A DNA stretch of 15,833 bases from Pseudomonadota bacterium (lineage in GTDB: Bacteria > Pseudomonadota > Alphaproteobacteria > Rhizobiales > Hyphomicrobiaceae). The position numbers and the translations under genes were made by a program. The notes beneath the pieces were generated by a model, which was not told where the DNA came from, ran no database searches, and saw nothing but the letters and a program-made list of their open reading frames with translations. Location: contig JAEZBZ010000014.1 of assembly GCA_023412745.1 (NCBI GenBank), forward strand, positions 1-15,833. The letters are read 5' to 3'. Each line of letters begins with the position of its first letter. Positions within the stretch are counted from its first letter, which is position 1. Positions 6,359-14,191 of the stretch are shown piece by piece.

Positions 6359-8227
6359 TCAGAACGCTTTCTTGGCGTCCGGACGATACTTGTTCGCAGG
6401 CACGAAACCGGACCGTGCCGCCTCGCGCTGCTCGCGGACCCAGACCTCGCGATTGGGATGCAGACCGCCGCCGCGCGTCGCCGGCACTGCCGTGTGGCGG
6501 GCACGATGCAGCAGGCGCGTATCGGCCTTGCCGCAGTTGGGATGGACGCCGCCGTTGTCGGCGACGACCTTCTCCCAGGCTGCCTTGCGCTTTGCCAGCG
6601 TCGCGGCGTCCTTCAGCGGCGTGCAGTTGATCTCGTTGGTGGGCAGATCGACCAGGATCTCGTCGCCGTCCTCGATGAAGGCGATCGGACCGCCGACGGC
6701 CGCTTCCGGACCGACGTGGCCGATGACGAGACCGACCGATCCGCCCGAAAAGCGCGCATCGGTCATCAGCGCCACGACGATGCCCCGCTCGCGGCACAGG
6801 GTCGTGATGCGCGACGTCGGATCGAGCATTTCCGGCATGCCGGGCGCGCCGCTCGGCCCTTCGTAGCGCACGATGATCATGTCGCGATCCTGGAAGCTGT
6901 TCGGCGCGGTATCGAGCGCGTTCAGCAGGCCCTGCTCACCCTCGAACACGCGGGCGCGTCCGCGATAGGTGTTGTCTTCCAGACCGGCTTCGACGCCCGC
7001 CAGCTTGAGGATGGCGGAAAAGTCGGGCGAGAGGTTGCCGCCGAGCACACGCAGGCCGCCGGTCGGCTTGTAGGGCTTTTCGACCGGATAGACCACCGTG
7101 CCATCGACGCGCTTGGTGCCGAGGCGCTCGACCTGCTGCGCCAGCGTCTCGCCGGTGCAGGTCAGCACGTCGCCGTTAAGCAGGCCGGCTTCAAGCAGTT
7201 CGCGCACGATCACCTGCACGCCGCCGACGCGATCGATATCGACCATCGAGTATTTGCCATACGGGCGCGCATCGGTGAGCACCGGTACGACATACTGCGA
7301 CAGGTGATTGAACTCCTCCGGCGTCATGACTTCTTTCCAGAAGTCGGCGTAACCGGCCGCGCGTGCGATCTCCGGCGCGTGCAGCGTGACGTTGGTCGAG
7401 CCACCGATCGCCATCGAGACGATCATGGCGTTGCGCAGCGAGTCGCGTACGACGATGTCGCGCGGCTTCAGATCGTTCTTGATCAGGTTGGTCAGGATGT
7501 CGACGAGTTGGGCCGGAAATTCCTTCAGCCGGCGGGGATCGTCAGAGGGCGGTGCCACCATGTGCAGCGGCTGCATGCCCACGACGCCGATGAACGTCTG
7601 CATCGTATTGTAGGTGAAGATGCCGCCGCAGCTTCCGATGCCGGGGCAGGAATGGCAGGCGATGTGATTGCGATGCTCTTCGTCGGGATGACCCGCGACC
7701 TGGTAGGCGCTGACGATGTCGAGGTTCTCGCCGGTCTTCGGATCCTTGCCGGGGTGGATCGAGCCGTCGGACATGATGACCGAGGGCTGATTGTGCTCGA
7801 GCAGCGCGGCCAGTGTGCCGACCGGCGGCTTGTCGCAGGCGACCACGGCGATGGTGCCGGCAAGGCCGGTCGCGCTCAGATGCTCGCACAGAGCATCGTT
7901 GGTGACTTCGCGACCGATCAGCGAATAGCGCATCTCGCGCGTGCCGTTGCGAATGCCGTCCGACGTCGCGATGGTGTATTCGGGCTGCACGAGGCGCAGC
8001 TTGAGCTGGCCCGGGCCTTTGCCGATGCGGCTCTTGAGCTCCTTATGAATCGCCTCGACCTTGTCGAGCACGCCCAGATAGCACTGGCTGTCGCCCTTCG
8101 TGCCGACCACGCCGACTGACGGTTCGTGGATCAGGTCGGGGTCGGTTCCCAGTTCGCGCGCGATCCCCAGGGTCTGCGACGAGCGGCCCGGGTGGCGGTC
8201 GATTAACACGATCTTTGAATTCTTCAC
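6359..8227 (-). CDS. ilvD: IlvD/Edd-family dehydratase (dihydroxy-acid dehydratase-like)
   Basis: These Fe-S enzymes dehydrate dihydroxy or sugar acids. IlvD itself makes 2-oxoacids in valine, leucine and isoleucine synthesis. The 622-residue protein has the three expected cluster cysteines: Cys49, Cys131 (in ACDKPPVG) and Cys200 (in CPGIGSCGG). It also has SDGIRNGT (89-96), a GPSGAPGMPE stretch and TDARFSGGSVGLVIGHVGPEA-type residues late in the chain that match the IlvD catalytic-serine region. CDKPPVG, where IlvD has CDKNMPG, and the long His/Arg-rich C-terminus set it apart from typical housekeeping IlvD. A sugar-acid dehydratase role is therefore possible, and the symbol is provisional. 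The GTG start at 8227 is supported by AAGGAG with a 6-base spacer. It is transcribed alone, divergently from pabBC, and ends at the terminator at 6297-6329. Confidence 0.88.
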   Translation of the reverse strand: MKNSKIVLIDRHPGRSSQTLGIARELGTDPDLIHEPSVGVVGTKGDSQCYLGVLDKVEAIHKELKSRIGKGPGQLKLRLVQPEYTIATSDGIRNGTREMRYSLIGREVTNDALCEHLSATGLAGTIAVVACDKPPVGTLAALLEHNQPSVIMSDGSIHPGKDPKTGENLDIVSAYQVAGHPDEEHRNHIACHSCPGIGSCGGIFTYNTMQTFIGVVGMQPLHMVAPPSDDPRRLKEFPAQLVDILTNLIKNDLKPRDIVVRDSLRNAMIVSMAIGGSTNVTLHAPEIARAAGYADFWKEVMTPEEFNHLSQYVVPVLTDARPYGKYSMVDIDRVGGVQVIVRELLEAGLLNGDVLTCTGETLAQQVERLGTKRVDGTVVYPVEKPYKPTGGLRVLGGNLSPDFSAILKLAGVEAGLEDNTYRGRARVFEGEQGLLNALDTAPNSFQDRDMIIVRYEGPSGAPGMPEMLDPTSRITTLCRERGIVVALMTDARFSGGSVGLVIGHVGPEAAVGGPIAFIEDGDEILVDLPTNEINCTPLKDAATLAKRKAAWEKVVADNGGVHPNCGKADTRLLHRARHTAVPATRGGGLHPNREVWVREQREAARSGFVPANKYRPDAKKAF

Positions 8228-8354
8228 TTGGGGCTCCTTCCACGGGCGCGGCGCGTTCAGTCAGCGAAAAGCGGATGCTCGGCCGACATTGTTATCAGAA
8301 CGGCTTTTATTGCTCCGAACGGCCTCGCGAGGCAAGGGCGGGGCATGCGTCCCA

Positions 8355-8368
8355 TTGCTGTAGATCAA
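8355..8368 (+). promoter_or_regulatory. Candidate FixK/FNR-family binding site
   Basis: TTGCTGTAGATCAA matches TTGAT-N4-ATCAA at 9 of 10 positions and fits the rhizobial FixK2 pattern TTG(A/C)-N6-(T/G)CAA fully. A -10-like TAGTAT lies at 8391-8396. If transcription starts ~7 bases after it, at ~8403, the box centre is at -41.5, the position of class II FNR/CRP activation. The direction would be toward pabBC, leaving a leader of ~230 bases. The site is visible in sequence; regulation is inference. Confidence 0.5.
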
Positions 8369-8390
8369 TAATGCGATTTCAAAGCCCGGC

Positions 8391-8396
8391 TAGTAT
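8391..8396 (+). promoter_or_regulatory. Possible -10 element paired with the FixK/FNR-like box
   Basis: TAGTAT agrees with TATAAT at four of six positions. It gains weight only from its spacing to the box at 8355-8368. I see no matching -35 hexamer, which is normal for a class II activated promoter. Confidence 0.35.
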
Positions 8397-8633
8397 CGGA
8401 GGACGCGGGCAGGATCGCTGCCTTGTGATGATAATGTTGACAGGCAACTTGGGCGCGAACGTGAGACGCGGCTGCCGGCTGCCCGCTGGCTGTGCGTGGG
8501 GACGGGCGCGGGGGGCGGCTCGCGGCCATCTGCCGCGTGGAGGAGGCGGCAAAGGCCCTAGGCGGATGTTCCTCCCGGCGGTCATCATGCGGGTTGATTT
8601 ACCGAGCCACATGAAGAACCTGCCTGCCGCGCG

Positions 8634-10460
8634 ATGACGTCACCAGCCTTGATCGACCTGGACCTGCGCGGGCTGGAAAGGCCATTCGTTCTGCTGGAGG
8701 ATCGGCTGGCAGCTGAACCGCGGGCGATGCTGTATCGAAATCCGGTCGAGATCATTTCCTGTGATGAGATCGCCGACGTGGCGGGGGCGATGGCACGGCT
8801 GGAAGCTGCGCTCACCGATGGCCGGCATGTCGCCGGCTATATGGCCTACGAACTAGGCTACGCGTTCGAGCCACGGCTGCACGGCATGCTGCCGGCGCGA
8901 TTGGACGGGCCGCTGCTGTGGTTCGGCGTGTTCGACGAGGACATCGCGCTTTCGGCGGATGCGCTGGATCAGCGGTTCGCTGCGATCGCCCCGCCACCAC
9001 CGCTGCAGGACGTTGCGCTGGGTTTCGATGAGCCGACCTACACCGGCAAGGCGCGGCGCGTTCTCGATTATCTCAACGCTGGCGACATCTATCAGGCCAA
9101 CCTGACGTTCCCGATCACATTCCGATATCCGGATGATCCGCTGGCACTCTACGCGGCCATGCGCGCCAGCCAGCCGGTGGCGCACGGCGGGCTCGTCGCG
9201 TTGCCGAATCGCACGATCATCTCGGTGTCGCCGGAGCTGTTCCTCAGCATCGACGGCGATCGCATGACGACGCGACCGATGAAGGGCACGCTGCCGCGCG
9301 GGTCGGACGCCGCCGCTGACCATGAAGCGATGGCAACCCTGACCCGCGATCCCAAGCAGCGCGCCGAAAACCTGATGATCGTCGATCTGCTGCGCAACGA
9401 CCTATCCCGCGTCAGCGTGCCTGGCACGGTGCAAGTGCCTGCGCTGTTTTCGGTCGAGACCTACCCGACGCTACACACGCTGACCTCGACCATCACGGCA
9501 GAGCGTATTGCCGGGACCGGGCTGGCCGACACCATCGCTGCGGTGTTTCCCTGCGGGTCGATCACCGGGGCGCCAAAGCTGCGCGCCATGGAGATCATTC
9601 GTGAACTGGAACCCGAGGCGCGCGGTGTCTATACCGGCGCCATTGGTGCGTTCGCTCCGGACGGGTCTGGCGCGCTCAACGTCGCGATCCGCACCGCCAC
9701 GCTGAACAGGGACGGGAACGGACGCTATTGTGTCGGCGGCGGCATCGTCGCCGACTCTTTGCCCGAGGGTGAATACCTGGAGTGCCAGTTGAAGGCCCGG
9801 GTGCTGACGGATCTCGCCGCAGACTACGGACTGATTGAAACGCTGCGCTGGTCGCGGGCGGATGGCCTCGTTCGCGGGGATATGCATCTCGACCGTCTTG
9901 AAAGGTCGGCGCGGGAGCTGGGTTTCCGCTTCGATCGCGCGGGTGTCGCGCAGGGCCTCAACGCGCATGCGGTCGCGGCGGCTGCAGCATCCGGTGGCGA
10001 TTTACGCATGCGGGTGGAGCTGCGGCGCGATGGAGAGGCCATCATCACCAGCGGTGTGCCGGGGCCTGAGCCGGACCGGCCGCTGCGCGTGTGCGTGGCG
10101 TCGGTCCGCCTGGATGGCGGCGATCCTTTCCTGCGCCACAAGACGACGCGCCGCGATGTCTACGAGACGGCCTTCGCGACCGCGCATGCGCAAGGTTTCG
10201 ATGAGGTCGTGTTTCTGAACCGACGCGGCCAGATCGCCGAGGCGTCGCGTAACACAGTATTCGTCGCGCGCGATGGCCGCTTGCTGACACCGCCGCTCAG
10301 CTCCGGGGTGCTGCCGGGCATCCTGCGTCAACAGCTTATTGAGAGCGGCGATGCCGTCGAAGCACCCCTGTCGCTGGACGATCTGCGTCGCCCCGAGCGG
10401 TGGGCGCTCGGCAACAGCCTACGCGGGCTGCGGCTGGCCGTGCTCGTTGATCGGGACTGA
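8634..10460 (+). CDS. pabB: Fused aminodeoxychorismate synthase component I / aminodeoxychorismate lyase (PabB-PabC)
   Basis: A 608-residue bifunctional cytoplasmic enzyme of folate synthesis. Residues ~1-395 are a chorismate-utilising PabB domain. It has TRPMKGT (213-219), whose Lys217 corresponds to the PabB nucleophile and separates it from TrpE (PIAGT), then AENLMIVDLLRNDL (245-257), GSITGAPK (308-315) and CVGGGIVADS (366-375). Residues ~400-608 are a class IV PLP aminotransferase-fold domain like PabC, with the probable PLP lysine Lys503 in LRHKTTRRDVYE and the cofactor-binding EASRNTVF and GVLPGILRQ stretches. Together they convert chorismate to p-aminobenzoate, with ammonia supplied by a PabA glutaminase not present in this window. 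The ATG at 8634 has no strong ribosome binding site. The gene is followed after 132 bases by an Lrp-type regulator on the same strand. Confidence 0.95.
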   Translation: MTSPALIDLDLRGLERPFVLLEDRLAAEPRAMLYRNPVEIISCDEIADVAGAMARLEAALTDGRHVAGYMAYELGYAFEPRLHGMLPARLDGPLLWFGVFDEDIALSADALDQRFAAIAPPPPLQDVALGFDEPTYTGKARRVLDYLNAGDIYQANLTFPITFRYPDDPLALYAAMRASQPVAHGGLVALPNRTIISVSPELFLSIDGDRMTTRPMKGTLPRGSDAAADHEAMATLTRDPKQRAENLMIVDLLRNDLSRVSVPGTVQVPALFSVETYPTLHTLTSTITAERIAGTGLADTIAAVFPCGSITGAPKLRAMEIIRELEPEARGVYTGAIGAFAPDGSGALNVAIRTATLNRDGNGRYCVGGGIVADSLPEGEYLECQLKARVLTDLAADYGLIETLRWSRADGLVRGDMHLDRLERSARELGFRFDRAGVAQGLNAHAVAAAAASGGDLRMRVELRRDGEAIITSGVPGPEPDRPLRVCVASVRLDGGDPFLRHKTTRRDVYETAFATAHAQGFDEVVFLNRRGQIAEASRNTVFVARDGRLLTPPLSSGVLPGILRQQLIESGDAVEAPLSLDDLRRPERWALGNSLRGLRLAVLVDRD

Positions 10461-10592
10461 TCGGCCTCCGCGCTCTGGGAATCCAGATATCGTTGATTTC
10501 GCGGCGCTTTTTGCTTTCGTGGGCGGAGCTGTCGTGAGAATGTTCCAAGGCGCGGCGCAAGTGCGCAAGATTTATGCTGTGGGGTCGCCTGC

Positions 10593-11072
10593 ATGTACGA
10601 CGAGATCGATCGCAAGATCCTCGACATCCTTCAAGTCGATGCCGACAAGCCGGTCGCCGAGATCGCGGCGGAGGTGGGGCTGTCGCAAACGCCATGCTGG
10701 CGGCGCATCCGGCGCATGGAAGAAGACAATCTTATCAAGAAGAAGGTCGTGCTGGTCGACCGCAAGCGCGCCAACGTGCCGATGACCGTGTTCATGTCCG
10801 TGCGGGCGCCACGTCACGCCGCGGACTGGCTGGAGGCTTTCCGCAGCCTGATCCGCAATACGCCGGAGATCGTCGAGGCTTACCGGCTGACCGGCGAAAC
10901 CGACTATCTGCTACGCATCGTCGTGACCGACATCGATCATTACGACGAGGTCTATAACGGCATGATTTCAAAGCTCGAATTCTCAGACATGACGTCCTCC
11001 ATCTCGATGGAGGAGATGAAGTTCACCACCGCAATCCCGACGCGCTACCTCGCAACCCGTAGCGGCAAGTGA
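10593..11072 (+). CDS. Lrp/AsnC-family transcriptional regulator
   Basis: The 159-residue protein has the classic layout of feast/famine regulators. An N-terminal winged helix-turn-helix spans residues ~1-55: IDRKILDIL, then VAEIAAEVGLSQTPCWRRI, with the recognition helix around SQTPCWRRIRRM. The RAM effector-binding and oligomerisation domain follows at ~63-150, with EAYRLTGETDYLLRIVV at its core. This family senses amino acids or related metabolites and often controls an adjacent gene. The class V PLP enzyme lies 188 bases downstream on the same strand, with an imperfect inverted repeat in between, and is the most likely local target. The ATG is preceded by TGGGG, a modest ribosome binding site. 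The ligand is unknown. Confidence 0.93.
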   Translation: MYDEIDRKILDILQVDADKPVAEIAAEVGLSQTPCWRRIRRMEEDNLIKKKVVLVDRKRANVPMTVFMSVRAPRHAADWLEAFRSLIRNTPEIVEAYRLTGETDYLLRIVVTDIDHYDEVYNGMISKLEFSDMTSSISMEEMKFTTAIPTRYLATRSGK

Positions 11073-11169
11073 AACGCGTCAGTAGGCTCTGGGGAGAGAG
11101 TTTGGCTGCTTTCTTCTAACTTGAGTGGTGTTTGTGTCGTGTTATTGCGCATTGATGGAAGTTGCCTGC

Positions 11170-11209
11170 GAAATTTCCTTCATATTTGATGGAGTTTGGA
11201 AGAAATATC
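11170..11209. promoter_or_regulatory. Imperfect AT-rich inverted repeat, candidate operator upstream of the PLP enzyme
   Basis: GAAATTTCCTTC (11170-11181) and GGAAGAAATATC (11198-11209) are reverse complements at 9 of 12 positions, with centres 28 bases apart. The surrounding ~11100-11215 is clearly more AT-rich than the coding DNA on both sides. Lrp-family proteins bind AT-rich dyads near the genes they control, so this is a candidate site for the neighbouring regulator. No firm -35/-10 pair was found. Confidence 0.3.
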
Positions 11210-11260
11210 CTGTCTCCACGTGATAAATCATGGGCCGCATTCCAATCTCGGATCGTGGAC

Positions 11261-12733
11261 ATGAGCGGCCTTTCTGAATTCCGGCGCAGCCTTGCTAAGC
11301 TTGACCTTATCGACGACCTCCGGAAGGGGTTGATCGGCGACAATATCGAATTCCCGACCGCCTTCGGTACCAAGACACTGCTCTATGCCGACTATGTCGC
11401 GTCCGGCCGCGCGTTACGGCAGGTCGAGACCTTCATCGCCGAGAAGGTTTTGCCGTTCTACGCCAACTCGCACACCGAGGCCTCGTTCTGCGGCGCTTAC
11501 ATGACTCGCATGCGCGAGGAAGCCCGCCACACCATCGGCGAGCTGGTCGGCGCGGGATCTGATTGTCATGTCATCTTTGCCGGTTCGGGCGCTACGGCGG
11601 GTTTCAATCGCATCGTGCGCCTGCTGGAGATCCCCGAACGCACGGCGGCCGGCGCGCGTATCGTCGTGCTGATCGGGCCATACGAACACCACTCGAATAT
11701 CCTGCCCTGGCGTGAAAGCGGCGCGGAGGTCATCGAGATCGCCGAGAGCCCCGATGGCGGCGTTGATCTGCAAATGCTGGAAGCGGCGCTCAAGTCCGCC
11801 GCGGGTGCCGAACTGATCGTCGGCACTTTCTCGGCGGCCTCGAACGTCACGGGCATCATCACTGATCCTGATCCCGTGACACGGCTGCTGAAGCGGCACG
11901 GCGCGCTGGCGATCTGGGATTACGCCTGCGGCGCGCCATATCTGCCGATGGCGATGACGCCGTCGCCCGATTGCGCCAAGGACGCCATCGTGTTCTCGCC
12001 GCACAAGTTCCCCGGCGGCCCCGGCGCCTCTGGCGTGCTGGTCATTCGCGATACGGTCGTGCGCCGCGCCACACCGACGGCACCGGGCGGTGGTTCGGTC
12101 TCGTTCGTGTCGCCATGGGCGCACACCTACTCCAGCCGTGTTGAAATGCGCGAGGAAGCCGGAACACCGGATTGCCTTGGCGATATCCGCGCCGCGCTGG
12201 CCATGATGATCAAGGACGCCGTTGGTGTGGAGACGATCCTGGCGCGAGATGAAGAGTTGCGGCTCCGTGCGCTGGAAGCCTGGCGCGACGTGCCGCAAAT
12301 TCACATTCTTGGCCAGCGGCCCCATGTTCACGCGCTGCCGATCTTCTCGTTCCAGATCCGCGATGACTCGGGCGCACCGGTTCATCATCAGCTCTTCACG
12401 CGCATGCTGAGTGACGTGCACGGCATTCAGGTGCGAGGCGGTTGTGCCTGCGCTGGACCCTACGCGCATCGGCTGCTCGCGATCGATGCGCCCTCCTCGC
12501 TGTCGCTGCAGGACAGGCTCCGGTCGGGTCACGAAACCGAAAAGCCGGGCTGGGTGCGGCTGAACTTCAGCTACCTGCACAGCGACGCGCAGGTCGAGAA
12601 GATCATCGCGTGCGTGACCGAGTTGGCGCGATCGGGTTCGAGGTGGGCGGCCGCCTATACGGTCGACAAGGCCACCGCGAGGTTCCGGCCGGACGCCGAC
12701 GCTGTGCCGCTTGCGCTGGCGCAACCGGCCTAG
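11261..12733 (+). CDS. Class V aminotransferase-fold PLP enzyme (cysteine desulfurase-like)
   Basis: A 490-residue fold-type I PLP protein. Typical residues are visible: GSGATAGFN (108-116) for cofactor phosphate contact, YEHHSN (141-146) with the His stacking on PLP, Asp220 in IWDYACGAP, the Schiff-base Lys249 in FSPHKFPGG, and EEAGTPDCLGDI (298-309). The GGCACAGPYAHRLL segment (Cys395, Cys397) is in the place of the mobile cysteine loop of cysteine desulfurases, so transfer of sulfur or selenium from cysteine is plausible. Kynureninase-like or other class V chemistry cannot be excluded. The ATG at 11261 was chosen because homology-like sequence begins there and the DNA upstream is AT-rich and regulatory-looking; an in-frame TTG at 11162 would add 33 residues. 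It lies directly downstream of an Lrp/AsnC gene that may control it. Confidence 0.85.
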   Translation: MSGLSEFRRSLAKLDLIDDLRKGLIGDNIEFPTAFGTKTLLYADYVASGRALRQVETFIAEKVLPFYANSHTEASFCGAYMTRMREEARHTIGELVGAGSDCHVIFAGSGATAGFNRIVRLLEIPERTAAGARIVVLIGPYEHHSNILPWRESGAEVIEIAESPDGGVDLQMLEAALKSAAGAELIVGTFSAASNVTGIITDPDPVTRLLKRHGALAIWDYACGAPYLPMAMTPSPDCAKDAIVFSPHKFPGGPGASGVLVIRDTVVRRATPTAPGGGSVSFVSPWAHTYSSRVEMREEAGTPDCLGDIRAALAMMIKDAVGVETILARDEELRLRALEAWRDVPQIHILGQRPHVHALPIFSFQIRDDSGAPVHHQLFTRMLSDVHGIQVRGGCACAGPYAHRLLAIDAPSSLSLQDRLRSGHETEKPGWVRLNFSYLHSDAQVEKIIACVTELARSGSRWAAAYTVDKATARFRPDADAVPLALAQPA

Positions 12734-12774
12734 CTGGCGCTCGCATTCAGGTGGCTACTATCCAATGAGCTTGG

Positions 12775-13974
12775 TTATCGCTCCTTCATGCGCGGTAGCA
12801 GGAAGGCCAGGATGCCGAGCGCCGGCAACCACGCGCAGATCTTGAAAACGGAAATGATGCCGATCTCGTCCGCGAGCAATCCGATTGCCGCGGCCGAGAG
12901 GCCGCCGAGCCCGAAGGCGAGGCCATAGAACAGCCCGCCGACGAGGCCGACGCGATGCGGCATCAAGTCGATCGCGTAGATGAGGATCGACGAGAAGGCG
13001 CTGGCCAGCACCAGGCTGACGATGACGCTGAGCGCGCCGGTCCAGAACAGGTTGGCGTAGGGCAGCATCAGCGCGAACGGCAGTGTGCCCAGGATCGATA
13101 TCCAGATCACGCGCTGGCGTCCTATCCTGTCGCCGAGCATGCCGCCGGCAATGACGCCGAGCGCACCGACGGCGAGATAGACGAACAGCATGATCTGGGA
13201 GGTCTGCACGGTCACGCCGAAGCGTTCCATGAGGTAGAACGTATAATAGGATGTGAACGACGCGGCATATGCATGCTTCGACAGTAGCAGCACGATGAGG
13301 ATCGTCATCGCAAACAGAATGTGGCCGCTCGACATCGGCGGCCCGGCGACCGGGGAGGATGCCTGCGACTTCGCGGCTGCGACCTGCGAGCGGCGCATCG
13401 CGGCATAGCGTGTCGCGGTCCATGACATCAGCACCATGGCCGTCAGGGCTACCAGCGAGGCCCAGGCCAGGCTCGCCTGTCCGCGTGGCATGACGATCAT
13501 GGCCGCGAGCAGTGGCCCGATCGCGTAGCCGACGTGTCCGCCGATCTGGAAGATACCTTGCGCCAGACCCTGCTGGCCGGCCGCGGCGTGGCGGGCCATG
13601 CGCGTCGCTTCCGGATGGAAGACCGCGGAGCCCAGGCCGATCATCGCGGCAGATATGAGAATGGTTGAATAGTGTCCCGCGAAGGCCAAGCCGAGCAGGC
13701 CGGTCAGCGAGCAGGCCATGCCGGCAACCATCGCGTGAGGCCAGGGCCTGCGGTCGGTAATGAAGCCGAGCATTGGCTGCAGCAGCGAGGATGTCACCTG
13801 GAAGGCCAGCGTGATGAGCCCGATCTGCACGAAATCCAGCTGGTACGTCTCCTTGAAAAGAGGGTACAGCGCCGGGATCATCGACTGGATGAGGTCGTTG
13901 AGCATGTGCGCAGCGCTCAATGCGATCAGGATCGGCATCAGCGGGCGCTGCGATGTGGTTGCAATCGTGGCCAT
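12775..13974 (-). CDS. fsr: MFS exporter of the fosmidomycin-resistance (Fsr) family
   Basis: A 399-residue inner-membrane major facilitator from the ATG at 13974, close to the ~406 residues of E. coli Fsr. It shares Fsr stretches throughout: AHMLNDLIQSMIPALYP (22-38), QIGLITLAFQ (50-59), SSLLQPMLGFITD (62-74), GSAVFHPEATRMAR, and in the second half SYYTFYLMERFG, GDRIGRQRVIW and SAFSSILIYA. Twelve hydrophobic segments are consistent with the sequence, with the central loop near the SQASSPVAGPP region. The family exports fosmidomycin or related small molecules by proton antiport; the natural substrate here is unknown. An in-frame TTG at 14010, directly after a stop, would add 12 residues. Neither start has a clear ribosome binding site. 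It converges on the PLP gene with a 41-base gap and no obvious terminator. Confidence 0.92.
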   Translation of the reverse strand: MATIATTSQRPLMPILIALSAAHMLNDLIQSMIPALYPLFKETYQLDFVQIGLITLAFQVTSSLLQPMLGFITDRRPWPHAMVAGMACSLTGLLGLAFAGHYSTILISAAMIGLGSAVFHPEATRMARHAAAGQQGLAQGIFQIGGHVGYAIGPLLAAMIVMPRGQASLAWASLVALTAMVLMSWTATRYAAMRRSQVAAAKSQASSPVAGPPMSSGHILFAMTILIVLLLSKHAYAASFTSYYTFYLMERFGVTVQTSQIMLFVYLAVGALGVIAGGMLGDRIGRQRVIWISILGTLPFALMLPYANLFWTGALSVIVSLVLASAFSSILIYAIDLMPHRVGLVGGLFYGLAFGLGGLSAAAIGLLADEIGIISVFKICAWLPALGILAFLLPRMKER

Positions 13975-14125
13975 GGCAGGACCAATGGGCCCGCCCGGCG
14001 TACGCGTCAATCACCATCAAATCAGGATGGTGCATATCAGGTATTGAGGATCTGCATCCCTATCGGTGTGCAAAACGAAGGATCGGGCGCCGCGCGGCGT
14101 GAGAAAGCTACTCAGTAAACAGAAA

Positions 14126-14156
14126 GCCTCTCCACGACGCATGGACGCGGAGAGGC
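14126..14156 (-). terminator. Rho-independent terminator of the SH3b gene
   Basis: GCCTCTCC (14126-14133) and GGAGAGGC (14149-14156) are perfect 8-base arms around a 15-base loop. On the minus strand the stem is followed by TTTCTGTTT. It lies 35 bases beyond the stop of the SH3b protein gene and separates it from the MFS gene. Confidence 0.7.
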
Positions 14157-14191
14157 AAAAGGTTCGTTATCCGGTGTGATGTGGGATCGGC

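Larger units (their letters stand above)
8228..8633. other. Divergent intergenic region ilvD / pabBC
   Basis: About 400 bases without a supported gene. It holds the AAGGAG ribosome binding site of ilvD (8234-8239, minus strand) and a FixK/FNR-like box with a -10-like element (listed separately). The very GC-rich stretch ~8465-8580 contains a perfect 6-bp hairpin, CGCGGC-CATCT-GCCGCG (8521-8537), and a GGAGGA/TCCTCC pairing further on. Plus-strand frames reading through it have no recognisable protein and are rich in Gly and Arg. Confidence 0.5.

Noticed and set aside
6344..8119. Long plus-strand ORF (591 codons) opposite the IlvD-type gene
   Set aside because: The opposite frame is a full IlvD/Edd protein with all cluster cysteines; the plus frame has no recognisable domain.
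8215..8637. Plus-strand ORF of 140 codons ending in an ATGA overlap with pabBC
   Set aside because: It starts inside the divergent ilvD 5' end, has a Gly/Arg-biased product and no family resemblance; the overlap is probably chance in GC-rich DNA.
8634..9820. Anthranilate synthase (TrpE) as identity of the chorismate-binding domain
   Set aside because: The active-site stretch has Lys (PMKGT) as in PabB rather than Ala (PIAGT) as in TrpE, and the fused PabC-like domain fits p-aminobenzoate synthesis.
12758..14035. Minus-strand ORF of 425 codons in another frame over the MFS gene
   Set aside because: Its product is rich in Arg, His and Asp and has no membrane helices; the overlapping frame is a clear Fsr-type transporter.
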